A DNA stretch of 64,000 nt from Fasciolopsis buskii (taxonomy: Eukaryota > Platyhelminthes > Trematoda > Plagiorchiida > Fasciolidae), in NCBI GenBank assembly GCA_008360955.1, contig LUCM01006059.1:347927-411926 (forward strand), written 5' to 3'. Each line of letters opens with the position of its first letter. Position 1 is the first letter of the stretch. Positions 1-12,185 of this stretch are shown one piece after another. Below the pieces are notes generated by a model, which was not told the DNA's origin, made no database searches, and saw only the letters and a list, made by a program, of their open reading frames with translations. Both the position numbers and the translations under genes were made by a program.

Positions 1-1885
1 GTAAGCGACGAATGAACTGTTTATCAATGTGATGCCAACTGCAAACACATTGTCGCGAGCCGGTCCGAATAGCCCAGTGGCCGGGACTTTCAAATTAACT
101 AGGCCTTTCTTGGGCTCCAGCCCCATTTAGAGAAACGTAGACGCGCTTCACTGAGGATTCTTAATAACAATGAAGAAACACCAAGGAGATACCCATTTGT
201 CGGGTACATTTATTTCGGAAGAAGAAATAGATCTTCGGTGGTAGTGAACACCGAAGTGAACAACCAAAGAGTACGTTCAGCCATCCGGCGCTAGAATAAT
301 ATCACTTAGGTTATTCAGTCCGCAGAATTCCGATACTGGAGCTTACTATTTTGACAGCATTGAAAGATCACGGTAACTATGAGGAGATTTGCTATCATTC
401 ACATAACGTACTACTTCCTAGGTTTATTTGGCTTGGTACAACGGAAGACTCTATCAAATTTTCCAATCTCCATTTTCTTTACATTTTGGTCAACAATTTT
501 TCAGTGCAAGCCATAATTATCACAATTCAGAGCAGGCTGGAACGGTATTGAATGAATTCCTTATTCTGACAGCCGATTTCAGGCAAAGCTCAAATGACCG
601 GAATACGACGAACATAGCCACTTGAATGGTCGGGAAACCCTTTTCGACTTCCTTCCAAATCTCATTCTTTCATGATTTTCCAAGCTTGTGATGTCTTTTA
701 AACATCATATAATCCTTCTGCGAGCACGTTGTTACCACATTAGATTCTGTTTCAGACATACCGAATGAGACGCATTCACTTTCTCCCACATAGAAACATC
801 AGGTGGATGGAAATCTTTCATATTTGACATCCAAAAGATGTCTACGAACGGAAATTGATTAACACTTGTTGGTCTATCGTAGCCGGAGTTGCCATTTCTC
901 ACGTCAGACTCATGAGCTGACATTTGAAAGCAATAGGTGATTCGTCTTACCGCCTCCGTCATTAGCGTTCTTCTATATAGTTCCTCAATTTGTTTTCTTG
1001 CGGCTCGTCTTTCAGTATTTCTCGTTTTCTTTTTCTCCTTTGAATAAAACTTGACACGGGGTACCAAGCAGGGCACGCTGAAGTGAACTTTGGGCCTAAC
1101 AGTTTCGAATGTGAAAAGATTCCCAGTACATTCAATGAATAATAGTTAGATCTAAGTGTCAAAAATACTTAACCCGCAGGAATTGGAAACCGCACGAGGA
1201 TGTCACTTCTTGATTTGCTCCAGGAAGCAAGTATTGAATAACTGACGTTTTCTGGACATAAAATGCTTTGAGAAGGTTGCAAATTCACAACGAAATATTC
1301 TTCGTCCTTAAACATTTATTGAGAGTACCGGCCTTGTTATTTCCAGTTACAACAGAAAAGCGAACTATGGTTTAGTAGCCTTGGCTTGGAATAGCGTGAA
1401 CACATGGGATTCGTCAAGAAAAATCAACTAATGTTCCACAAGTTGTTTTGGTGAATAGAATGAGACCATTCGCAATTATGCTAGAAGAATGTGCAACCAC
1501 TATGTAGACGTTTGTATATTTCACATCTAACTATTGCCTAGTTGCATCTATTATTCCAGTTCACCGAAACGGTACAACCAAGTGCCATACCGCAAGCTGA
1601 ACTTGTGTTTCTATTAAGATAACCAACAGACAAAATTTACGCATGCTAGATAAGGAGCTTCGGGGATCGGATCCCCATCAACTTGCACTTTATCAGTACG
1701 CTCACTTCCCACACACATTCTGTTCTATCATCACTTCAGTAGTAGTGTGGTCAGTGCTATGCCTCTTCGAATTCATCAACAACATTTTGGAACCTCGTCG
1801 CAAAAATACACCTTTTCAGACCATTTTTCTGACCGTTCACAGTTTTTTTATAAATTTCGAGTTCCACTTTCCTGAGGCTTCTGTT

Positions 1886-1888
<3 letters not shown>
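1..1888. other. unassigned DNA, no gene recognised
   Basis: I see no recognisable protein, transposon domain, tRNA-like module or repeat here. Open frames on both strands are short (at most 114 codons) and lack paired splice signals. Confidence 0.5.

Positions 1889-1919
<31 letters not shown>
1889..1919. repeat. (AC)n dinucleotide microsatellite
   Basis: An uninterrupted AC run of about 15 units. It creates a His-Thr repeat in an overlapping plus-strand open frame (1643-2005), which is therefore not evidence of a gene. Confidence 0.95.
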
Positions 1920-1920
<1 letters not shown>

Positions 1921-2186
1921 GGTGCTGCAATTGGTGCTATCTTATCTCCCTAACTGTTTGTTCCATCCCTGCGTACAAATGTCACAGTCTCGTGAACAGC
2001 ACTGATGATATGGTCATCGAACTTTTATACTTCAGTCAGTTTACTCAGTCTGTTTTCCAAGACAGTGTAATTCAACTGGTCCTCAATCTACAACCAAGTA
2101 GAAGTGCATTAAATTCTAAATTCTGTCTTGCTTGCATAAAACAACTGAATCTTTTCGTGGCTTGGATCTTATTTTTTCCTCCTTAG

Positions 2187-2218
2187 AAGGAGTTAGCTTA
2201 ACAAATGAGAACCCTGGA
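2187..2218 (+). CDS. candidate 32-bp micro-exon
   Basis: A 32-bp segment lies between a near-ideal 3' splice site (T-rich tract ending CCTCCTTAG at 2186) and a near-ideal 5' splice site (GGA then GTAAGTA at 2219). One frame is open: two leading bases followed by ten codons reading GVSLTNENPG, so it would join a phase-1 upstream intron to a phase-0 downstream intron. Micro-exons are known in trematode secreted-protein genes, but those are usually multiples of three, unlike this one. I cannot identify flanking exons or a product. The call rests only on the splice sites and could be chance. Confidence 0.25.
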
Positions 2219-4110
2219 GTAAGTATTTCAATGTCATCGTCAGTCGTGAATTCTCTCAGTTTGTATGTGTATTTTCATGATATAACATGCCATATTTTGC
2301 CGCTGTGATCCCCATTTCTTTCCGCTGCACCCCAGTTTAATCTACTTTTGCCCACTCTGGTGTCTTATTTCAACGGTCTTCCGTAACCTTACCAGGATTT
2401 CTTGTTGGTACTACTATCTAACAGCTCCTTTCGTGAAACACTTATCCAAAGATGCTGACTTGTCTGGAAGCCAACCGCTCATTCGGTGTATAATGTTCTT
2501 GTTCGTGAAGTGCACATGAAGTTCAGCAGAAGGATTCTGATGAAACATTCCAGATAGCATAAAATGCATTGTATCAACATTCAGTTGTTTATCTTACAAA
2601 TATCTGATCATACACACACAAAGGCTGGCAAGTGATCAAAATAACCTGTTTTATTCCTCATTCCCCAACCCCGAAAACAACCTAGGGCCACAAAATTCGT
2701 TTTCAGTTTGGCGGCAAAGATCTGCCGTCGGGCGTATGAAAAGTATAAGTGTCTGCCCCGATATAACTTCAGTGTGAAATAAAAGAACGAAACCAGTTTG
2801 TTGGAATTGCCTTCGAAGTTCGATCACCCAACTGCTGGCAAGATGTCATGTTTTTGTTGGTCTGATTGTGGCACCAATATAGTTACTCGGATCACAAAAT
2901 TCCAATACTCAATCAAGAGTTATGAGTAACCAGTGGTCAAATCGTTTTTATTTAAGCGATATCAAGGCCTTCAACTTTCAGCTTGTTTTAGTAGCTACAC
3001 CGGAATTGGTTATACCACTCGGTAATGCAAATTTCCTCCTGTTGTGCTAGAGAATCCAAATGTGAATCCAAGGTCAGTTTGATTGAGTGCTTTTGTTATC
3101 AGTGAGGTTCGTACCAGTCTAGTTGGATAGACCAGATGACCGGAACAGATGAACAGTGGGTGAGTTTGATCGCCAAGTCAAACCAGCTAATTCATCTCAG
3201 CATATTTAAAACTCAATTGTTGTACGATCTTTAGTTTTTCTAAGCCTTGCAGGTTTCATTGGGCAGGTTATGTCCATTTTGGGTATTTTTGAACGGGCTG
3301 GATGGGTAGTTGTTTGGCCTAAGAGTTATCTTTGCTTCTTCATCCTCATCAATCCAGTTTCGCATGAATTTTTCGATCCAAGCGAACCGCTATTCGAATA
3401 AGCCCGGCGGTATAGTTCTTGCGGAAAACTTGTGAAGTGCTGGTAGCATCCAAAAGAAGTGTTGTCCTACAAACAGTCCTCTTAATTGATCCATCTGATC
3501 AGGAGAAAACACCGATGTCATAAAAACAGGATGCTGTTTTCTACTTTGAGCGGACCTTGGTGCTTTGGTGGATACTGCTGAAGCTATCTTAAATACTTTC
3601 ACTAATTATGGATTTACCACCGATTCAGGGACAGTTAGGATTAAGACTTAAAATTACCTCCAACTAGCTTGCATTTCAGATGACCAAAAGAAATATCGCC
3701 CAAGTGAGGCCAAGGAGACCCCATTTATTTGAGTGATATTTTTGCGTAAGAACGATAAGCGGACGTTGGATGTACACAGAATTAACTGACATTTCCGTTC
3801 TCTAACTACCGAGTCGACGTCCACTTTTTGTTCCTCGATAGCCTTCCAGACAATCCGAATAGTTTCAGTTAGCAGAATGTTAATCAGCACCTAGTTCATC
3901 TGTGTTGTTAAAATATCTCTTTTTATTCAGGTTCCGACGCTTCAGTTTTCACACCTTTCGAAGCTGTTTTACACTTTTGTTGGGTAATTCCACTTCTCAT
4001 CAGTTTCAGTCGATTGGGAAATCACTTGAGAAATCAATCAAGCGTAAAATTGGTTGTATGCATTGCATAGTTTGAGTAAACCATGCAATTGCAATTTTTG
4101 GGTCCACCTT
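2219..4110. other. unassigned DNA
   Basis: No gene or mobile element recognised. A weak 42-bp plus-strand segment at 3118-3159 is open in phase 0 (reads SSWIDQMTGTDEQW) between an AG and a GTGAGT donor, but its polypyrimidine tract is poor. Confidence 0.4.
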
Positions 4111-4111
4111 T

Positions 4112-4327
4112 GTGGCGTGTTTAAATGTTAATTCCGGTATCAGGGTTGTCTACACCAAGGTGTCCCGTTTTGTGATAGTCTTCTCTAAGCCTCGGGGGTT
4201 GTTAGGAAAATTGCTTGATGTGAGTTTCATTCTTTTTGTACAACAGGCTGCTCACCGCCACCCCCTCAGACTCCTTTACGTAAAACTGAAATCCTGGAAT
4301 TCCGCTTTGATTAACGCCTTAAAATAA
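4112..4327 (+). CDS. weak candidate exon with optional 27-nt GT-AG segment
   Basis: A 71-codon open frame without a recognised domain. Inside it, 4220-4246 begins GTGAGT, is T-rich and ends ACAACAG. It looks like a complete 27-nt intron, in frame and without a stop, so the frame stays open whether it is removed or retained. Very short introns are known in flatworms, though 27 nt is at or below the usual minimum. No ATG starts the frame (it opens at GTG), so it would be an internal or terminal exon. Chance remains the simplest explanation. Confidence 0.15.
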   Translation: MACLNVNSGIRVVYTKVSRFVIVFSKPRGLLGKLLDVSFILFVQQAAHRHPLRLLYVKLKSWNSALINALK

Positions 4328-4626
4328 TGTACACCTTAAGCAGAAATGGGTTTTGTTTCGTAGTAGAGCTTTGGCACGGATATTCCAAATCCACTAATTT
4401 TGTTTTGAGCCAGCTAGTTGCTTTGTTATTAGGTGGCTATAAGTTAGACAGCTGCTCAAAATGTTCTTCAAATGTTGCTTTTGATTCACCAACATTTGGG
4501 TTCCTGTTCGGATGAATACAACGAATAAGGCCACGAAATTTATCCATGTCACTGCACTTGTCTTCTGCAATTTGTTCTATGGCATCTGACTTCGGACAGA
4601 CTTCGTGCAACTGTTAGTTTGTCGTC

Positions 4627-4710
4627 CAAACCGAGCTGAATTGCTAACGGTAACTTCCGCTTCGTACACAGTAACAGCATCAGGCAAGTCGTAACTAGGG
4701 TCGAATCCCA
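4627..4710 (+). mobile_element. tRNA-like polymerase III module (possible SINE relic)
   Basis: A good B box (AGGGTCGAATCCC near 4690) follows a loose A box (TTGCTAACGG near 4640) at tRNA-like spacing. No acceptor stem closes and no second copy is seen in the window, so this is a possible old SINE head rather than a tRNA gene. Confidence 0.25.
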
Positions 4711-5337
4711 CTTAAAAGACAATTCAAAATGTACACAACTGTGCTGTTTAACGCTAAGCGAATACTTCACAACGGCATACCCTCCACAGTTAGCTTCTTG
4801 CACCATACGACTTATGTCACAGGCAGAAAAACTTCAACTCGTAGCTCAGTTTCAAAGAGCCCTGAATGGGTTAAGTAACTATTAAGAATAGATGCAGGAT
4901 AAAACAGGATTCAAACAAATCACACTTGTGTATGTCTTATTCGGTTAGTCGGGCAATTCTCTAGCTTGATGGCATACCCAACAGAGTAACGATGCACGCC
5001 AGACAAACGTGGCACCGTGTCACATCTAGGCGTTTGAATTAGAAAGTCGAGAAAACTGAATGCAAACCAAAAACAAAGTCAGTTCTGTAGAAATGGCGGT
5101 GAGATCCGGTGTTGTGGAACTGTTTTCCGTAAGATACTAAAAACAGATCACAATATTTGAACTATGTTTACGTTAACGACAACTAAGCACTGCAAGGCAA
5201 TTAGGTGTACAACCCTCCAAATGATTTACATTGTACTGTTCCAATTTTGGCTTCACTGTTTGAATTTACTGAAGAGACATTCGGGTTTGAACTATAAGTT
5301 GGCCATTTTGACAATGATACACCTATCTCCGTTGTAG
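4711..5337. other. unassigned DNA
   Basis: Nothing recognisable except the polypyrimidine tract and AG immediately before 5338. Confidence 0.4.
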
Positions 5338-5600
5338 TGCCCTATTCTTTCTACCGTCAAATTAAGAAGCCATTGAAAGACTTAATCCAATTCATCTCTT
5401 ACCGTTCCCAGCTTGTTCGTATCAGTGACAAGAAATTGAAATTAATTAAATTACACTTGCTCTACTGTTTACCAGGTGTCCCAGAACTGGGAGAGCTCTT
5501 AGCACGGATAACTGAACCCCTTGAACCTAACTTCACATTCAAGTGTCGCCTTTGGCATGTTTTCATGCTCGGCTGTTCGCTCACAGATGCGCTTGGATGA
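5338..5600 (+). CDS. candidate terminal exon, unknown product
   Basis: A strong 3' splice site (CACCTATCTCCGTTGTAG) is followed at once by an open frame. After two leading bases it gives 86 codons to a TGA at 5598-5600. The predicted peptide begins PYSFYRQIKKPLKDLIQF, is Leu/Lys-rich, looks helical, and ends with a Cys-containing tail. I recognise no domain. No 5' partner exon can be assigned. The acceptor and the balanced composition favour coding, but open frames of this size are expected by chance in the window. Confidence 0.25.
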
Positions 5601-8600
5601 CCTTTGACCGTTGTTTCCCTTTGTGAACAGAGAGCAGGAACTTTAGATTCCCTCGAGGGATGAAGTCAGCGCAATCGAAATCTACTCAATTCTTCCGAGC
5701 ATTCACTCAGAACACCGGTCATTTGGGGTCAAGATAAATTAAACTGGTACGTGTCATTGACGCAAAAAAACAACGAACCAGCTTATTGCTGAGTTAAGGA
5801 CAAGATTTGTGGGGTCGAAACCAAGCAGAGAATCTTCACCATGCCTATCCCCGTTATTATAATACTGAAAGAAGACGACTTGCTTTTGGAAGAACGAACG
5901 TGATGTGAGCTGGTTTTCTGCGACCGTTGATTTTGTCAACCGCACCCCTCATTTCAGAAGGTTAGAAAAACAATGGTGAAATTTGTCACTGGTGCGGTTG
6001 CTTAAATGAAAAATTTACTATTTGAAGAATGCGTAACATGACGGGCTACTGATTCGAGTTTGACTCAAATGAAGACCCAGCAGACTGACGTTTCAAGTGT
6101 CAGTTGCTTGGGTTTCTATGCTTCAGCGCTGATGGTGCTGCCCAGCTCAATTCTGTCGAAGCAACGTCTGATATCATGAGCATGGAAAACTTCGGGTACG
6201 CGAACCCCGTAATGATGCAAACGGAAGGCAATACAAAGCGGGTTGAATTCGACTGATCAAGTTTGTCTTCTCAATTATGAATTTTGACCAAAACGAGGAC
6301 ACATCTGCAGACGCAAAAATCACCCTACTCGGTAAACTGAATGCCAGGAGCAAGCAGATCACCAGTCACACATAGACTGCTTAGATTAAATCGAAAAAAA
6401 TGCTATCCATTGGCATGGTCCACACTGAAAAGCCCAGCGTGATCAGATACGACTGGATACGAAGTTTACTTTTGCTTATACAAATCTCGCGTGGTACAGT
6501 GCGGTCATATAGCGAGAACTATCCGAAATATTTACCTTAGCTTTATGCATAAGGTTGCAGATCAGCAAAAGGTGGGGCATTAACTGGGAGGCGAATTTTG
6601 AGTCATCCGGTTAGGCGTCTTGGGCGACGCTTTCTGTGAACCTAGTCAGCGGATGTCTCTCGATCCTAAAAGAGGCTAGACAATGAGTTGGCCAGCACAC
6701 TTCTGTGCCTCTGCATGGATTCTACAACATAGTGTCGCAATTTGTAGGCCCACTGGTCATGAAGTTCCGGCTAATGACTTGTTCTATGACTAATTGATTG
6801 ACCAGTATTGTTCAGTTTTACTTCCATAAGGAGGCGTAGTTACTACAAGAGAGGTTTCAAGTACTCGCATACCACACACCATTGCTGATAGCATGTGAAA
6901 AAATCTAGTGACGAATGGGCGATAGGTACTTCCGAGATTGCTTTGTTGCAACCACGCTAGGACTGTAAAACAATCAATAAATTATTGTTTCTAGTGAAAA
7001 TGCATGTACTGTGATCGCATAGAAAAAATATGCATTATATCACATTTGATTTGATGAGCAATGCAAGCTTCGTTATTTGGTGGAATATTGGTAAATTTCA
7101 TGATATGTCTATGATCCTGTAAAGGCTAGAAACAGATGTGTCCTTTGTCGTGCTCTGTTAGAATCCAGTTGAATTTTTGAGAACCAACGGGTACAGCCTC
7201 AAAGTTAATGTGTTTCACTTACAATCATCCGTTATGAGTTCCAACCCTACTAGCAGCACGGTGGGTACGCATCGCGGTTAAGTTCCGATTGTCTTATCTT
7301 CATGCACCGCCCAACTAGATACAACCGCGAATCCATTAAAACGACTAACCATAGGCCAGCCAACAGAATTCCTGACAGATGAGGTTTCTCCTTATGACGA
7401 AACCGAATCGATAGATCGGAATGGATCTTACTCATTTGCTTCTGGATTATGCAAACTAACCCCCTTCGGGCTTCTATCAGCTCACGGTAGCTAGAAGTGA
7501 AGTCAGTTCATTATCATTTAGTTATTATAATGATTTGTCGTTCTTCTGGTAGCCACCCCATCAGGAAACAGGATAAAACTCGTCGCTAAATCTGTTGAAA
7601 AAGGGTTTGCAGTGGAAAGCAATTGGCCAAGCACATACGTTGTTTGATAACTCATTGGAGCATGCAATAAATAGTGATGGTCTACCATTCCCAACAATTG
7701 AGGTCGCTAATAGGGTTAGAGATTGCATACTTGAGTGCGTGCGATTGTTGCGCATGATCTCCCCAAGTTTATTTTGAACGATCCGGCCGCCGAAGAGGTC
7801 AACTTAATGTCTTTATCAACCTCGAATATCACTCAGGCGTGAATCCTGGTACAGCGTTTGGACTCGTTTTCATAATATTGGATGATGTGAAATGTCTGCT
7901 TAGGCTGTACAAACTCGCCCATACTTGGGTCCAGTCACTGCGCGGTTTTGCTCCTCTCTCCACAAATTTCACTACATTCGCAACTGTCATATCGTGTAAA
8001 GAAGACCAGCAGGGGAACTGAACCAGGAGAGAACTATCCAGATGTCTGTAGAAAGTTTGAGAAGAAAAAAGGAGCTCAGTCAATAGGAGCACGCCAGCGG
8101 GGGAGCATATAATTTCAGTTGTATAACCGTGTAGATGCTTTTATTTGCGCTTACGCGCATGCACGCGTACATCCTTGCGTGTATGTGAAAGATGGAATTA
8201 GCTAACCGTTTTATCCGCACAGGTCAAACTGTGTTGCAGATTAAGTCACCGAAACTGGTCCGGTACAAGGTGTTAGGAATCCCAGTTGACCGGATTGGAA
8301 GAAAATGAGTACCCTTACAGCATGTCTAGCTCACAGGTCGTTTCTTTCACAAAAGTATTTTGTCTAATTGCTAATCGTGTAAATTTGCGATGAATTGGTT
8401 GCCGAGCATCGCGATTCCAACAAAAAGTGGCTGCGTCCACTTATTTAATGGTATCACTATTAATAACAACAATAATGATAACAACGTTTTGTTTTACTAT
8501 GAAATCATATACTCCACTTACAGAAACTTTCCAATTCTAGACTGCCGCAAGCGCAAGTAGTCCGCAGTGAAAAGGAATTTATGTACGAGCGACAACGCCT

Positions 8601-8640
8601 TCATCTTGGCCAACTGACAGTGAGCTGAAGAAAGCCAGGT
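5601..8640. other. unassigned DNA
   Basis: No mobile element or gene recognised over about 3 kb. A plus-strand open segment ending at 7777 follows TTTGCAG and reads as a plausible helical peptide, but it has no donor and no partner, so it is not called. Confidence 0.4.
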
Positions 8641-8642
8641 CT

Positions 8643-8732
8643 GCTCACGTCGCTGCTTACTTGTACTACCACGACTACTGCCACTAACGCTACTGCTACT
8701 ATTAGTACTGCTTCTATTACTACTACTATTGG

Positions 8733-8802
<70 letters not shown>

Positions 8803-8880
8803 GTTACTGCGGCCACGAAAACAGTACTGCCACTACTACTGCCAATACTACGAATGAAACTACTATTGCGACTCCTACTG
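8643..8880. repeat. TAC/CTA triplet array
   Basis: A degenerate triplet region containing a nearly pure (TAC)n run at about 8732-8802, flanked by imperfect units such as ACTGCC and ATTGG. On the minus strand it gives a poly-Val open frame (8601-8816), which is repeat translation and not a protein gene. Confidence 0.95.
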
Positions 8881-10345
8881 ATAATTTTCGAACTTCTACT
8901 AGACTACGCAAAACTCTTTCCCAAGAAAGTGCTATTTGTTTTGGCAAACAATTTTCGACAAGTGTCGGATCATTCTGAGTGACGAATAAATTTATTTGCA
9001 CGGTCTCAAATATTTTTTTCGTCCAATCTAGTTGCAAAAATGGAACGCCTGTGGGTAGTAAATATATCCACATTTCTTTGCAAAACTAGTGCGATGCAGT
9101 GTGAACATGAAGATATGACCTTAAAAAATAAACGAGAATCCTGAAATGAAGAATGAGGTAGTTAGTCAGATACAGCCCTGAAAAGTGACAGATGAATAGA
9201 AAATTAGCCACGTGGCGGACAAGATTCCCTTAGATAGTTCAACGATGAACTAACCAAGGCACTATACACACCCCAAGGAAATAAATAGCAGCATAAAACA
9301 GCTCATCGAGGCAATGCGCCTAGAGTAGTCAGATAGGAAGAGGCAATGTTTATTCCAGTTGCATCGAGGAGCCTTCCAATATGCTGACGGAGGAACCCGT
9401 AGGAGCCCTTATTCTTCTTTATTACTTCGCACGGGGACTGCACACAGGAAACGTGCCAGCTAAAATAGCGCACTGTTCAAAAGGTTATCGCAATTTAGGC
9501 ATTCTGAGTAGTAACCATTTACATTTGTATGTTCGCCTCAAACTTACCAACACTTCATCTCATGTAGCATGTTGTGACCATTTCCATAAAATTCTCGAGT
9601 TTGGCTTCTTAGCTGAAGGCGACTGGTGAGGTGGTTATTAAATTTAAATTTTCCGTTCCACCTCATCATTTTTTGATAAAAAAGCGACTATAAAGCTGAG
9701 GCTTGTGGACCGAGAGCCGGAATCTCTCATGGTCATTAAATTGAAGAAAAACATTAAAAATAAATGGTAACACGTGAAACCATTCATAAAACGACTTGAT
9801 GTACCATTAATTCGATGCTGTGTGCAACTAATACAAAATCAACAATAGCAGTACAATATTTTCCTGGATCCTAATCGCTGAGTATCGTGTTTAGGTTGTA
9901 AACGTTTCATCATCAGTTGAGGTAACATCGTCAGCGCGACTGCGTAGTTATTAGGGTTCTTCTCTGTTTATAGGCTTGCCACTGCCATTGACCATGAGCA
10001 TATTCGACGGCCCTGACCTGGAAACTATGCGACAGTTTTCCACTTCATCACCGTTGACTTGACCTTTGACTTTAGAAAATTGACATTCGGTCTGTGGAGT
10101 ATGATTCGTTCAGTAATGTGCCGTTTTGTTCTGTTTCGGGTAGGTGAATATTGTGTGATTCACTTCCGTAGACAGATCCGTACAACCGACTAGGATTTAT
10201 GATCTTGGATATGCATGACTAGAATTATGGTTCGCAATTAGCTCAGTTTTCCACCTCCCATCTTAATGTATACCTGCTCCAAATCGATGTGTATATTGAT
10301 TGAATTATTTAATTAATGCCAGGCTTCTAAATACCCCCGCGGGCC
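8881..10345. other. unassigned DNA
   Basis: No clear gene. The plus-strand frame 9381-9627 starts with ATG and ends at a good GTGAGG donor, but the peptide is unrecognised and no second exon was found. Confidence 0.4.
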
Positions 10346-11568
10346 TCATGGTTGCTTGATTTTGGATCTCAACGTTATCCACAATGAATCTGTGCCCTTC
10401 ATGGTCTTCATGGACGGATGTGAGAGAAAGAGTGGGTTGTGTCTTCTTGTGGCTAGTTTGTGCTCGTACATTCGAGCAGCCCCTTTCCCTAGGGTTTGAC
10501 TGATACTATAATTGTCGCAGTCTATGCAGTTGATTTTGTAAACCACGTTTGTTCTTTCCTCCGATTTAAGTACTCCTTTGATTTTCATACATGTCTTCCC
10601 AAAGTTCGGGACGGTCTATGACCAGCTGTGATTCCTTGAGGTTGGAGGAATCTTGCGGTTAATTTCGATATATTTTTGGTGCACTGGAGAATGATCCTTC
10701 TGTTTAACTGTACCATTCTGTTCGTTTCTTTATTGATTGCGCGCACGGTTCTTCTTACGAAGTCCCTTGGATAGCCGTTTTTCTCGGACATCTTGAAGAG
10801 AGTTTTCTTCTTCATTTCTTGGTCCTTCTGTGCTCCCTTGGATAAGGTTCGGATGCATGACCGTTTAGGACTGTTTGGGTGGTTGCTGTTTGATCCTAGT
10901 CTCCAGTGTGCCGTCGGTGTTCGTTCTAACCAACACAACCAGAAATGCCAGCTCTCCATCTTTCTCCAATTTCATGGTGAAGTTGATGTCTTTGAATACG
11001 TTGTCGATTATTTTGTGTCTCTTCAATATCTGAGCGTTTAATAGTGAGGAAGGTACCATCCACATATCTGACCCAAATTTTTGGCTGGATCCTTGGTAGT
11101 CTGCTGTTTCTTCTGGGCTTGCATAATCGCTTCAACAAGAAATCCCGACATGGTTGAGCCCATTGGTCCCCCTTAAATTTGTTCATACACGTCACTGTTA
11201 GATTTGAAACACATGTTTAGGCACTTTTCCAGTAGTTCGTAAGTTATTTGTGTTTCTAGTGGTTTGTCCGGGTAATGTCCTTGCAGGAGATTTTCGGTTG
11301 CATTATTTGCTAGATCCAGGTCAATTGGAATAAACAGCGCAGCGAAATCAACCGAGACCACCGGTTCGTCTTCTTCTGGAGTGATGTCTCCTAGTTCATC
11401 CAAGAACTGATGAGCGTTGGTCACGGAGTGTTTTGATCCAATTACCGGCGGTTTCAGACGTAACCACAGTTCTTTAGCTAACCAAGTGGGAGTTCTAGAA
11501 AGAGAGGCGATGGATCTGAGTGGAATGCATTGCCGGTCGACAAACGACAAATGACGGTCTTCCTTCAC
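10346..11568 (-). pseudogene. Penelope-like element: decayed reverse transcriptase and GIY-YIG endonuclease
   Basis: Reading leftwards on the minus strand, broken frames follow the order of a Penelope-like polyprotein. From 11,568 to 11,173 comes the start of the reverse transcriptase, with LAKELWLRLKP, HSVTNAHQFLDEL and motif A (VSVDFAALF). Motif C is near 11,055-11,070 as RYVDG, where active copies have YVDD. The strand-end motif FTMKLEKDGELAFLVVLV follows, then a NGYPRDFV linker and the LQPQGI..AHRPSRT segment before the C-terminal GIY-YIG region (VVYKINCIDCDNYSISQT, then EHKLATRRHNPL) ending at 10,346. At least three frameshifts separate the pieces, and the usual GQT of the GIY-YIG core is SQT. 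The element is dead. PLE proteins of this type carry out target-primed reverse transcription. The family call is strong; the subfamily is not resolved. Confidence 0.85.
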
Positions 11569-11576
11569 GAGACTGA

Positions 11577-11790
11577 CTATATGGAGAAAACGGAGTAACT
11601 ACTAAACGACAACTACCTACCCTTTACTCGACATTGACCCAGCCGCAAAACTGTTAAAGAATCAATAAGACCCTAAAAAGGGTTTAAAACTTCCAAAGGG
11701 TCACCAGCTGGAAAATGAAGGCAACGGCCTTAAACACCCACAGTTCTACAGATTGCCAAAGCTTCACAAAGAAGTCAACTTCGTGATTTA
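11577..11790 (+). pseudogene. inverted 5' segment of the same Penelope-like element
   Basis: On the plus strand, opposite to the adjoining reverse-transcriptase part, this segment encodes the N-terminal PLE region. A MEKTE..LLNDN stretch shifts frame into TYPLLDIDPAAKLL; a stop follows, and it ends with HPQFYRLPKLHKEV at about 11,735-11,780. In intact PLEs the LPK(I/L)HK motif lies directly upstream of the PLR.I.S motif, and that is exactly where the minus-strand part resumes (IPLRSIAS at about 11,506-11,526). The two pieces are therefore one element with its 5' portion flipped. Confidence 0.8.
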
Positions 11791-12185
11791 CTTAAAGATA
11801 TGTCTATCGAGCTGCCGTAAATTTGGATTGGTCATGCCGAAAGTCATCAGCGGTCTCTATTTCCCTGACATATGGAACCGGAATGCAATAAAGTTGTGAA
11901 TCTGACGTATGTAATCACTCGGCTCTCGTAATTTTTTGTCCTGATGTGCTTGCTTATGGATAGTTTTCTTCCCAAAGTATGATCAGAAGTCACCCACCAT
12001 CATTGTTTGGCGGTCAGCAGTAATCTCAGAATTTTTAATGTGAAGTTGGAACATACCCAGGATAGAAATTTGAGAGCACGGACTATCCCCGGGAGTATTT
12101 TAATTCATATCTCTCTTATATACAACATCAATCTGATGGAACATTTTTGCATGCGTAGCCGAATGACTTGTTGTTTGTTCTCAGC
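11791..12185. other. unassigned DNA between PLE and SINE
   Basis: No feature recognised. It may hold further decayed PLE 5' sequence, which I cannot confirm. Confidence 0.4.

Noticed and set aside
1643..2005. 120-codon open frame with His-Thr repeat
   Set aside because: Carried through by the AC microsatellite; no start context, splice pair or domain.
8601..8816. Poly-Val open frame on the minus strand
   Set aside because: Direct translation of the TAC triplet array.
11390..11420. CTGATGA on the plus strand inside the PLE
   Set aside because: No GAAA partner at the right distance and no stem I.
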